From positions 16,936,698-17,000,697 of the forward strand of contig NC_054869.1 in the NCBI RefSeq assembly GCF_018320785.1: a stretch of DNA of 64,000 nucleotides, written 5' to 3'. This stretch comes from Cheilinus undulatus (lineage: Eukaryota; Chordata; Actinopteri; Labriformes; Labridae). The notes under the pieces are model-generated. The model made no database searches, was not told where the DNA came from, and saw only the letters and a list, made by a program, of their open reading frames with translations. Below are positions 25,091-36,300 of this stretch, piece by piece (within the stretch, counting starts at the first letter, position 1; the number at the start of each line of letters is the position of its first letter). A program made the translations under genes and the position numbers.

Positions 25091-25897
25091 TAGCTTACTG
25101 TGCTGTGTTACAACGTTTTCATGGAGGATGAGCTTGTTTCCTGTAAGCAGACTGTTTACTCTGCTTTATTAAACGTCTTGTAATAAGGCTTAGCAGGCTG
25201 GATTTTTAATTTTTAACTTTTGGTATCCTAACTGTTACCTTAACCCTAAAAATAAATTTAATCCAATGTTATTTTGAAAGTTTGGGTGTAATTCTGTTCT
25301 GAGATATACGGTGTCTCAGATGAACCATCTGTGAGGGTGGCCAGCAGAGATGAACAGTCTGCAGCCAGACTGTTTTAGTTTAATCAGAACTCCACCACAT
25401 AACTTTGTTTAAACAAGAGCGAAGAGCCACACTGAAAGCTTCTCTTAGCAGAGAAGATGTTTTTGCACGCCTCCTCATAGGCTTTGGCACGCTTCTGCAT
25501 TTAAACAGTACTGCAGCGCTAGCCTGTATAGTCAGGTTAGCACTGGAGCAGCAGGTGTCTACTACCTCATTTTGTCTTGTCGCTCTGATTGGACTGCAAT
25601 GAACATGACAGACAGGACGTTCATCCTGTCCCGTCCCGTCCTGCCCTTCCTACACACATGTTAATACATGTTAATAAAGTCTACTGTGAATGTGGTTGTT
25701 TAACATCTGACATTAAACCAAGGGGACTGACTCACAGTCATTAACACTACGTTTATATTTCCAGCCTCCATGTTTAAAATGTTGAACTACAAGTGTGCAG
25801 TTAAACCTCAAGATGTCAAACACAGCTTAACCCTGGCATAGTATTTCAAATTCAAATGTTGACTATAATCCATAAAATCTTCTTTAAATCTTACCTT

Positions 25898-25990
25898 TTC
25901 CTGGGTGCAGCCTACAGTAGCTCGTTGTCTGCAGGCAGTGAAGCAGAGGCAGCACAGAGGGAGATGGATGTTTTAAGCTTTGACCAGGGG
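25898..25990 (-). promoter_or_regulatory. candidate non-coding first exon and promoter of the serpin
   Basis: On the minus strand, a GC-richer stretch ends in CCAGGAAAAG followed by GTAAGAT, a good donor. Just upstream (25976-25988) is GGTCAAAGCTTAAAA, combining an HNF4-like half-site and a weak TATA-like box. Clade A serpins commonly have an untranslated leader exon and liver-type promoters. This assignment is inference; no other gene nearby would use the donor. Confidence 0.35.
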
Positions 25991-26524
25991 AACTGAACTT
26001 TGTCTTTGTTTGTCCTTCAGCTCAATCTCCTGTTTGTTCTGCCTCTGCATTTGCTCTGTGTAATGATTACTACCAAACCATGTCAACAAACTGAGATGTA
26101 AAATAATAAAAGCAAATTGTGACTGTTTGCATAAGCAATGCATGTGCAAAAACATAAAGATGTTTCTTGTATGTGGCCATCATACCAGTCTTAAACTCAA
26201 GAAAGATAGAGCACACAAATTCAGCTTTTTAACTATTGCTGGTTCAACTATTGCTTAACAGGCAAATCAGCAGTAGAAGAGAGATGGAACAAAATTTTCA
26301 GACTTTTTTAACAAGTTGAAACACATGATTTCAACAAACTTGCAGAAACATTACACATGGGGGACTGAGTATTCAAACAAGCTCATTTGTCTGATACACA
26401 GAGACCTTTCTCTTTTTATGGCAGACTGCTGAAATTTAAGACCAAAAGCTGTTGCAAGTTGTTCTGAAATAAACTGGATGTTCAGGGGATGTTCTGATTT
26501 CACATAATTTTACAGAGGTAAGAT

Positions 26525-26885
26525 TTGTTATTTAGTGACACCTTTTTACTCCCTTTCATCACTGTTTCTGCTAAATATGTTTCATCAATTAATCTGCTTT
26601 TTTACCGCTTTTCAACATTTTATGCCTTTATTTGCCCCTTTTGTAAACCACATTTGCTGCTTTTATTCCACCTTTGCCTCTTGAAAATTATTTTTGCCCA
26701 TTTGAACCCATTTTTGACACTATTTAACCACATTTCACCTCTTATTTCTGCCAATTTTGCCACTTCTAACATATTTTACTCATTTTCACCTTTATTTTGC
26801 AATTATTATTTTCCCCATAATGCTGTTTCAGTTCCTTCTACTTTACTCTCTGGCACCCTGATGTTTGTTCACATTACAGCTTAGA
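26525..26885. repeat. T-rich degenerate minisatellite
   Basis: A run of imperfect ~12-20 bp units resembling TTTTGCCACTTTT, CATTTGCTGCTTTTATTCC and CATTTTTGACACTATTT alternates T-runs and CC-containing joins. It produces a long plus-strand open frame rich in F, L and S that is a composition artefact. Confidence 0.55.
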
Positions 26886-27269
26886 TTTTAGGTCTGGCAT
26901 TACTTTCCAAATAGTTTAATCAGTGTGCCCATCTACATTGTTGACATTACAAATAAAAGTTAATTTTGTTTTAGGAAAAGGAGTTTGCAATTTGAAATGT
27001 ATGAGATAAGATATGTTTGCTGACAGTGGGAAAATAATCTGAGGCAAACATTTACAAATGAACTGATTCACTAAAAGCTGCATCTGATTTAATGTAAACA
27101 GTCCACTAGTTTCAACAGGCACAATTGACAAAATTAACCATTTATACTTTAGGGTTCACATCCATTTTAAAATGATCCACAAAAGGATACGATGAAAGTG
27201 TCTTCTAAACAATATCTGTGGCACTAAAAAGAAAAAGGCCTATGCAGCCTTAGTCCATCCATACCTTAT

Positions 27270-28139
27270 CCACAGATGAGGATGAAATTTTAGCCCCCCT
27301 ATGAAAAGGGCATTTATTAAAAAGTGTTTCCCACGTGCTGTTAAACATAGCAAAGAATTTTGAACACAGCTTTCCCAGACATCATAGTTTTATTTAATAC
27401 TGACATTCTTTTAATTTGCACACAGAAACAAAATTATTTCACAAAAAACAAAAACTACCAGGGTCAAAATGATCAGTCCCTCTGATGCCGATAGTCAGTT
27501 GTATCTCCTTTTTGCTGGATAACAGCCTGCAGTTAGTGTTGTAGTTTTCAGCAAGTTTCAGACACGTCTCCTGAGGAATCCCAGCCCATTCTTCTTTGGT
27601 GAATCTCTCAAGCTCCTCCAGGTTTGACGGTCTTCTGTTCACCACATATATTTTCAATGGGATTCAAGTCAGGGCTTTGTGCAGGCCAGTCAATGACTTT
27701 GGTCTTCTGGGGGTAGTTCTTCTTGGCCTGCAACCTCTCAGTCCATTCCTGTGTAAGTCTCTAATGAGTGTCTTCACGATGCTTACTCCAGTGACAGCTC
27801 AACCCCTCACTGAAGTTTTATACTATGTGACAATTGGAAGATAACCTTCAGTTTTGACTTGATTTTACAGTTTTGAGCATGACAGTTAAATCTTTTTACA
27901 ACAATGGTTTGTGCTATGGCTAAGCAAAAAACAAGATCAGCTCTAAAAGGGATCATCATTTTGACCCTGGTAGTTTTTGGTTTTGTTGCTAAATATTTTT
28001 GTTTCTAAATGCAAAGTAAAATAAACTAGGATTTTGAAAAATGCAGTGTTAAAAATTCCTTGCTCTGTTTAACAGCACTTGGGAATTTTTTTTTTTTAAG
28101 AAATTTTCATTGGAGGGCTAATAATTTCATCCTCAGCTG
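27270..28139. mobile_element. Tc1/mariner-type element with ~200-bp inverted repeats, internally deleted
   Basis: The left arm starts GATGAGGATGAAATTTTAGC and includes CTACCAGGGTCAAAATGAT. The right arm carries the reverse complements (ATCATTTTGACCCTGGTAG near 27952, AATAATTTCATCCTCAGC near 28120). The interior encodes only a minus-strand scrap of Tc1 transposase with [11 protein letters not shown] near 27660-27690. It lies between the serpin and dusp26. Confidence 0.75.
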
Positions 28140-28569
28140 GTCTCTTCTGCGTCATGGTAGGCTGGAGCTGAAAGCAGCCTCAGAGCGGACAATATCATGG
28201 CAGTAACTCTTCATTTGTTGAATGTGGTAATAACTGGCTTAATTGTGGTTCAGTTGTACACTTTAAGATTCATTTAGACAGCCTTGTTGTTTTAGAGCAC
28301 CACTGTTCTTCTTTGAATTTTGTAGGTGCTGATCACAGATTTGCAGTCTCACTATAGGGATCCCTGTAGTAATTGTCCTTTTGAACATTTGATTTTCTAC
28401 AGCTCCCTGAGACCATCCCTCTACTGCACAGAGAAATTAAAACACATCTAAACCAGCCATTGTTGTGCACATGAAAGAATGTTATCTTTATAGAGCATAA
28501 TCGAGTTTCTTTAGCTTAGTTTCCATATGCTCTGGACCCAGGAAAGCCTATCAGCAACGCTATCAAGGT

Positions 28570-31298
28570 TCAGTGCCGGCCGAAGAGCTGGCCATCCAGC
28601 TCGATGAGCTGTCGCAGGAAGCCTCGATTAGGAATCACACCCCGGTTATCTTTCACCGCACAAATAGCCTCCACCAGGGTCAGGTTCTGCTTCAGCATCA
28701 GGTAAGCCAGGACCAGGGTGGCAGAGCGACTCACTCCTACATGACAATGCACCAACACTTTGCCTGAGAATAAAAGAAACATTACACAGAAACATAAACA
28801 CCTGTCAGTTATAATTTTGTCAAGTTCCTGATCCTCTCACCTCCTCGGCTCAGAGCCCTGTGGATGAAGTCTGCTGCTGCCTGGAAGTTGACACTCATGT
28901 CAAAGTTGCAGGAGTCATGGGCCTCGATGCCCATGTAGGTGATATCCATTGCCTTATACATCTCCGGTTGTCCTCTGCGGTTACTGTGAGCAGCATTCAG
29001 GATGTGAGTGACTCGATTCAAGGCTAGATCATTCCTGTTCTCTGCACTATCCCTGCAAAGCACAACACTCCATGTTCACTGACAGTATACATACCATACA
29101 ATACAACATGACAATATGATTCTATACAATACTATACAATATTTTATATCATACAATACAATATAATAATGCTATGGTATATTTTGCAGTGTAAGACAAA
29201 AGGTGCTCTGCTGTATGATACCATGCATGACAATAGGATGCACAATCAGATGTCTATTATACATAACTACAATATGATAGGACACAATACAAGATGTGAT
29301 ACAATACGAGATGTGATGCGATGTGATATGAAAGATGCAATGTGAAAAAATACAATCAGTGGTGGAGTGAAAGGTTTATGTGTGCATGTTTACCCACTTG
29401 TTTTGTCTCAATACAATATACTCAGTTTTCAATAAAGAACATACCACTACACCACGAAATACAGTACAATAGGATGCCATAAAATACCGAATACAATGCG
29501 ACACGACACAATACGATATGATACGACACAACACTGTACTATACGATACAGTTCAATATGAGACAAAACGATACATTAGGTTGTGTTAGAATGCAATGCA
29601 ATGCAATGTCATGCAATACGATACGATACAATACAACACAACACAATATGATACGACACGATGCAATACCATGCAATGCGATACAGTACAGTTCAATATG
29701 AGACAATTCGATACGATATGGTACACTATGTTATGATAATGACTATACAATATTATGAGATAGAATGCAATACAACATTGTATGATGGTATGTTAGCAAA
29801 TATAATAAGAAAAGATGATCATGAATAGGATATGATGCAATGTTATATAATGTGATGCACTATGTTATAGCACAAAATGGATTATACACAATAAGATGTT
29901 GTATATAATATATGATATGGTGCAATTAGATATGACACTACAAGGTTAGATGCAATACTATTACTATGATGCAAAACATCTAATGTGATACAGTGCAACA
30001 GAATACAAAACAATATGATGCAATGTGATACAATACAGTATGATAGGATAGGATGCAATACGATACGTTATGATACGAAGTGAAACAACATGGTACCATA
30101 TCATACAATACCATGCCATACAATATGATAAGATATGGTATAAAACAATACAATGTGATGTGATGCAATACGATGCCATGTCATGCGATACTAAACAATA
30201 CAATGCAATGCGATACAATATGATACCATACAATACAATACGATGTGATTGATTACGATTCAGTAGAATACAATGCAATACGATTCGATATGATACACCA
30301 GTGGATAAGATGTGTAAACATAAGAAATGTTGAGAAGATAAGATGTGCTGATAAGACAGGACCAAACAGCACAATATGATTTACAACTCTGGAGAAGTGT
30401 TGCTTTTTGCAGCCCACAAGTTGACCCGTAGGGGCCAATAATAAGAGCCTGTGGTGTAGAGGTGTAGCGCTTACCTTTACTGTAGGGCACACACGTTGTG
30501 GATTTACTTCAAATTACACAAAACTGTATGATACAATTCCACAATCAAACAACTCCACAGATATTGATTTTTGGCAGCAATATGTCAACAAGTTGTGGGG
30601 TTCTGGGGGAGGTTCAGCTTCTCTTTGATACAAGTCAGGGGAGCTTTGAGGAAAAATGGTTGGTAATCTCTGATATAAGGTTGATATAAAGGTCACAGTA
30701 TTAGACAATACTGTGCAAACCATATATAAGATGCCAAAGCCTATTTCCTAGAGGTGGATAGAAGACAGTGTCAGACATGTAAGCTGGCACAAATCAGGAG
30801 ACCTGAGGCATGTTTTATACATGGAAACTCTCAGATAGCAGGGCTGTAGTTTACTCAAGTTCCTAATGTGGAATGTGACTTCAGGGATCTTAAGTTACCC
30901 TGCATTTAAAGTTGATTTATGATCTGTTCCTCTTTCACACATGTGGACTAAGTCCAAGTCTAGACTTAAGAAGTACTTGTAAATATGGATCAGTCCTCTT
31001 TCTCCGTCTCCAAACAAGAACATTTGTGAAGTACCACACAAAGCAGAGTTACAAGGCCATGCAGTAGTCGAGTCAGCTGGTGTGTGGGCTTTGCCAAGAG
31101 AAAGAACTGAGTCACTTACTGATCACCAATGTAAAGCCTCGGCCACACTTCGTCTGCATGGCTGATGATGGCTTTGCCAGTAAACAAGAGGCGTTCCAAC
31201 TCAAACACAGCTAAACCAGGTGAGCTCAGGTCAATTTCCACTTTCCGAGCAGGAGGTTTGTCGTTCCAGGACGCAGGAAGTTTAGATTTATAAGACAT
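28570..31298 (-). CDS. dusp26: dual-specificity phosphatase 26, complete, 3 exons, 194 aa
   Basis: An atypical dual-specificity protein phosphatase that removes phosphate from Tyr and Ser/Thr; the mammalian orthologue acts on MAP kinases and other targets in nervous tissue and heart. Exons: 31298-31120, 29052-28841 and 28763-28570 (585 nt, phases agree). The pre-catalytic block reads [11 protein letters not shown] and [14 protein letters not shown]. The likely general acid is Asp106 in [11 protein letters not shown]. The active-site loop is HCHVGVSRS with Cys137 and Arg143. The C-terminus is [21 protein letters not shown] and RGQPEMYKA point to DUSP26 over DUSP13 or DUPD1. Human DUSP26 is 211 aa; the N-terminus differs here. 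The ATG at 31298 opens a frame [11 protein letters not shown]. Neighbouring bag4 and lsm1 fit human 8p11-p12 linkage. Confidence 0.93.
29080..30300. repeat. degenerate ATACA/ATACG/ATGCA pentamer repeat, ~1.2 kb
   Basis: Most of dusp26 intron 1 consists of imperfect five-base units (ATACA, ATACG, ATGCA, ATGTG, ATATG), often with TACAATACGA phasing. There is a short non-repeat break near 29345-29450. The reverse strand reads as open frames of repeating I/L/Y/C/S/H codons, which are not genes. Copy number and heavy point divergence suggest an old pentanucleotide microsatellite that has expanded and decayed. Confidence 0.85.
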
Positions 31299-33360
31299 TG
31301 TTTTTACTGTTGGAGCTCTGGTAGAATGAGATGACTGCAGCTTTCCTAAATTACAAGGAAAATAAAGTCCATTGAAAGATGGATGTAGAAAAGGTCAAAA
31401 ACTACGAGATAGCATCAGTTTGTTCTGCCTTGTAAAAAGTTAACCTCCCAGAAGATATCAGGTAGGAAGAGAGATCCTAGTTAGTCTTGAACCCCTGAGT
31501 TGAACTTGGTAAAATGAGCCTCAGTCTCAGGCTTCTTCACCTCAGATTTACTCCCCACAGGGTGTCCCAAGTGTTGTCAGGCCATGCGACCCCTCAATTA
31601 AATTGAGCCTGTGTGCCTCAAGCCCTCAGTGGCCTGTGTTATGCTTCTGCATCAAAATAGCTGTCTATTTAAAGATCTGAATGCTGGCTGACTGATGTAG
31701 GGAGTGTTGGCCCATGCAGAAGTTTCCAAAGGACAGAAAAGAAGCAATTTCTTAATCTCCAAACTGCAAACAGTTTTTCTATTTCTGTTTTTTTCTATGA
31801 ATATTAATCTGCATCAACTCTCTTCACACTGAATCTGATCTTCTACTGCTACACACAGTGAAATCAGTGAGTGAAAAACCAAATAAAATCCATGTGATCC
31901 CATGTTAAAAAATATACTGACATTTAATCATTTTCTCTTCTATTTTCTCATGTAATCATTTCAATATTTTCCAGGCAGAGACTCCCATCTTGACTTGGAA
32001 ACATGCATAACATGTTAAACTGTACAGTTGTGCTCCATCCAAACAGAAACATGGCAGCACAGGAAAATGAACACATATGACAGATGATTTTTTTCATGCA
32101 AAGCTTATGTTCTTCTTTTTATTTTTTTCTTCTAATAATATAAAACCATCCCCTGAAATATGGCACTCTTTTTTCTTAATCAACACATCAAGAATGATTG
32201 AAAAAAAAAAGACTTGCTCTACACAAGAAAATGGATTGTGATGCAAATATAGGATTGATATAACAAGAAACATTAGAGCTAAAGTAAACAGAACCAAATC
32301 AAACAATTGTTCCACGTGCTGCAACCTACATACATAAATGAAAACATTAAAGAGCATCTTTTCCTTTAACATTAACAACAACTGATTGAACACGTAATCC
32401 TGAAAAATACAGTTCTCTTGCTTAATCATAGATATATTCTAAGTTTTCAAAAGGGATAGAAAGAACTTAATTTAACAGCGTTTCATTTCCTTTAAAACTT
32501 CTACCTATATACCTGTAATAACAGTAGTTTCTATTAAGAAATACACAGCATTCATATGTAGGTCTGATTCTAGGTCTTCACTTAGGAGGTAATTTCATCC
32601 AAAAGATGGAAGAAATGGGACAGCAATCTTCAGGGGTTTTCACTAATCTGCTACGTTCTCGGCCCAATTATGAGCTCAGAAATGTCACCACTGTACTCGC
32701 TTCTTGTCTGACATTAGTGCATGCGGGGCGTGAAGCACATTTTAAAGGAAAAGAATTGCACCTATTCCTGCAAAGAACCGGATGTGACTTATGGGGCCTA
32801 TTGAACAACATGGCGTTCATGCAGATGGACTGAAATATGTTAGTAGACAGCTAACGAAGTGCACAGGTTAAGATGTAGGATCAGCCTGAAACCAACCTAC
32901 AATCCTGAGGGACAGCATGAAGGTATACTGGATCTGTTTGAGACCACGACTGGTTGTAATGTGGCACTAAATAAGTCCATCTTCCATAGACTCTTCCCGG
33001 CTTTATGCTGGTAAAGGCATGACATAAAAGATGAACTGAGCTAAAGTGTCAGGTTGTATCTCCAGCACAGTCACTTACTGAGGCTGAGTCATGTTTGATA
33101 TGTCCAACCACCAGTCTGCGCTTCTAATTCTAGCAAATTATTCATACCAGCAAAATTAGGCTTCAAAAGGTTACAGGTTACAGTAATTCCTTGGTTTTGT
33201 TCCTAGGTATCTACTTCAGATGGTTTATATGTTGATGGAAAAAAAACCTAAAGAGAACAACGCTCTGAGGAACAACACTTAGACCCTTATGTTCATGGAA
33301 GATCTGGAGAAGAAACAGAGACTTAGTGACCCACAAAACAATACATAAGTCCAGTTAAGT
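31299..33360. other. dusp26 promoter side and bag4 3' UTR region
   Basis: The left part should hold the dusp26 promoter and 5' UTR. The right part lies downstream of the bag4 stop at 33361, so it contains bag4 3' UTR. A minus-strand AATAAA (TTTATT at about 32118-32123) could end a ~1.2 kb bag4 3' UTR. No additional gene was recognised. Confidence 0.45.
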
Positions 33361-36300
33361 TCAGAAAGCTTTCTTCTCCAGCTGGTCCAGGATGGCCTGG
33401 ATCCTCTGAACAGCCTCCTTCCGGGCTAGCCGAACGTTCTCCTGTCCCTGAGTCTCCACAGAGTCCAGTTCCAGCAGCTCTTTGGTCAGCAGTTCCTCCA
33501 GACAACGATAACTCTTGTCCGTCTTTTTCCCCACAAACTCGTCCACATCTTCCTGAAGCAGCAGAACTCTGGACATTACCTGCTGGACCTTGGCTAGGCC
33601 AGGGTTCTGGCTCTGGGGCTGAGACGGGGCAGGAGCCGTGACTGGAGCTGCAGCAGGAGCCTGGGATGGGGCTGAGGGAGGGGGTTCTGCCTGTGAAGGA
33701 TTAGGCTCGCCCCGTCCCGTTCTGTTGTACATTTGGGGAGGTGAACTTATTTCAGCAGGCTTTCCGTTAGGTTGATTTGAGGGTGGGGGTGGTCTGGGTT
33801 TAGGCCCCACTGGTGGAGGACGCTGGTGCTGTTGGTCCTAAAGTAACACAAACAATAGTTATGTTTGTGGTTCTTTTAAAAAAACAATAACACAGAAGCA
33901 CACCGTTTATACATTTAATTATGTACCAAATCCACGTTAGAGTGAGAATCATCAATCAACTTTATATTTGTTTTTTTGTTTTGTTTTTCAGATCTAAAAC
34001 ATGAAACTGGTTCAAAAGAAACTAGTCATGTACATAAAAAACACATCTGCCTCCATTTCTGATCTGCGTTCTGGGGATTCTGGCAAATCATTCATTTTAA
34101 CCTTCTAGCAGTGTGTGTTTGGTATATTTGGTCATGCAAAGAGTGTTTATTTTGGGATGCCAACAGCCTAGCTGTAAATATATGTATCAGTCTCAAAATT
34201 TCTGTATCAAAGAGGCTCAAACTGTTATCCTATCTATCCAAGGTTCCAGTTTTGAGATTCTAAACATACAGGTGTACAAATGTTCACCAGATGTTTTTTC
34301 CAATATTTTCCAAATAATAACATTATGAAAAAAAAAGCATTAAATTGCAGTCAAAGTTACAGTTTTCTCAATTCAAGAGAGTGTCATCTTCCAAAGATTT
34401 TGTGTGTTAACTTCAGTCACATAACAGCTTTGCTCCTGTGTTGGACACCTTAAATCTACAGTGAAACAGCTGCACACTCCTACCTTGGGCTGATAAGGTG
34501 GTGGGGCCCCACTCCCAGTCCCAGGCCATGCTGGAGGGTGAGCTGGGCGTACGGGGTTCCCGTAGTGGTTTTGTGGAGGCTGCTGGCCTGGTTGCCACTG
34601 CTGCTGTGAAGGGGGGGCATACGCACCAGAGTGTGTCCATCCATCACTCTGGGGGCTCGGGTGAAGAGGCTGACCAGTGGGGTAGGGGGGATTTGGAGGC
34701 ATTGCATGACCACCTTCACTGTAGTGAGTGTACGGTCCAGGATACCCAGCACCCTGAGGGTAAACGAAGCATAGACACAAGTTGTACTTTAAAAATATCA
34801 ACTTATTTTACTTTCCCAGCAAGAATATTTTACTGTATTTCTGCAGTTTGTTGCTGTTTTAACTTTATTTTATGATAGTTAGGGCTGGGTTCAAAAAATT
34901 GATTTTCCGATTCAGATCGATTTTTTATTTCAATTTTGGAAATCAATTCATTTTATTCAAAGACCGATCTTTTATTACTGACTGTTAAGTCTATGTTGCA
35001 CTTTATTATGTTGATTGATAAAATGTGTTGGTCAATAAAAAGTATTTTCAGGAAATCAGTTTGAGGTCAGTTTTTAGTGTGAACTTTAATATTTTAAATA
35101 TTGTGCCTAGTTAGAAGGCTTCTTATTAATAATTCAAATGAAAGTATAATTTCTGCCATTAGTTCTCTAAAGCCGTGTTTCCATCGAGGGTCCGGTTTGA
35201 TTCAGTTTGGTTTGGTATGGTTTGGTACGCTAAACCCCAAAATAGTTTGTGTTTCCACAGACACCCGTGCACTCACTTGGGTGGGCGGGGCTGTGAAAGC
35301 ATGCATGTTAAGTCACAGACAGTGTGAGTCAGCTGTTCCAGCTGCAGAGATATCGAAAGGATGAGTGACCGAAATCAGTCGGGAATAAGCAGTAAACAGC
35401 TTTATTTCGGCTGAAAGTGCTTTTAAAAAAATAACTACATTTTAATGATGTTAACCGCTGTCAGTACAGATCCTCAGCTGATGGAATACGTGTACAGAGA
35501 CAGTTTGAGTTGTAACGCTACATTAATATATGAATACATCTAGTCTAGAACAGTTTATATGACAAAATATGAAAGTTTAGAGCTGTACTGTGAGAATTCA
35601 CCGCATTGAAAATAACGTTAAAGTTCAGCTGGTGTTAAAATCAAGCTAGATTAAGTCACAAATCCGGAGTGCGCTGATCTCATTTTAAAATAGTCTGCAG
35701 CCTGAAGTTTTACAAGCCCATTAAACAACCACAGAGCGATGTTTTCACAGGTTATCTAACGTAAGACATAGATTAATAACTAGTTACAGATGAGAATGAA
35801 CTGTTCAAAGGCTTCGTATTCACAAAACTTCTGCATTAATTTAGTTTCTCATCCATCGCAGATGGATCAGGCTGATGTGAGCCTTCAGGTTCTGCTTTGT
35901 GTTCTTAAAATCATCCAGATAAATGTCAGGAAACTTGATTTGTGGCCAGATACCAATATCCATAGACTAGGAAACAGTTTGGATCTCCGTCGAGTCCAAA
36001 TATTTCCCATTTAGGCAGATATTAGTCTGTTTTTCTCCCGTTTCGCCCGCTTCTCACAGCAGACTTGAGATTGGCACCCCTACGGAAGGGTGCCGAAAAG
36101 TGGGACAGTACGGGTCGGTTTTTTGGGACCCTTTCTCTATGAAAACGCCAAAAAAAAAAAGCGCCGTACCACGCCAAACTGAGCCGGACCGATTGGTGGA
36201 AACAACCTATAAGACTCCCTTGCATATTCAAGCAAAACAGGTACTGTAGCTGAAATATCCCTCAATGAATCGATATTGAATCAAATTGGAAATCGAATCC

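Noticed and set aside
26525-26884. 119-aa plus-strand frame rich in F, L and S
   Set aside because: Produced by a T-rich degenerate minisatellite; no motif or splice support.
29080-30300. CRISPR-like repeat array
   Set aside because: Units are five bases with no spacers, in a vertebrate intron; it is a decayed microsatellite.
29964-30374. 136-aa minus-strand open frame rich in I, L, Y, C, S and H
   Set aside because: It lies in the pentamer repeat of dusp26 intron 1; several frames are open at once and the composition is that of the repeat.
34498-34875. 125-aa plus-strand frame
   Set aside because: It is antisense to a bag4 coding exon (34753-34484) whose frame, splice sites and phase are clear.
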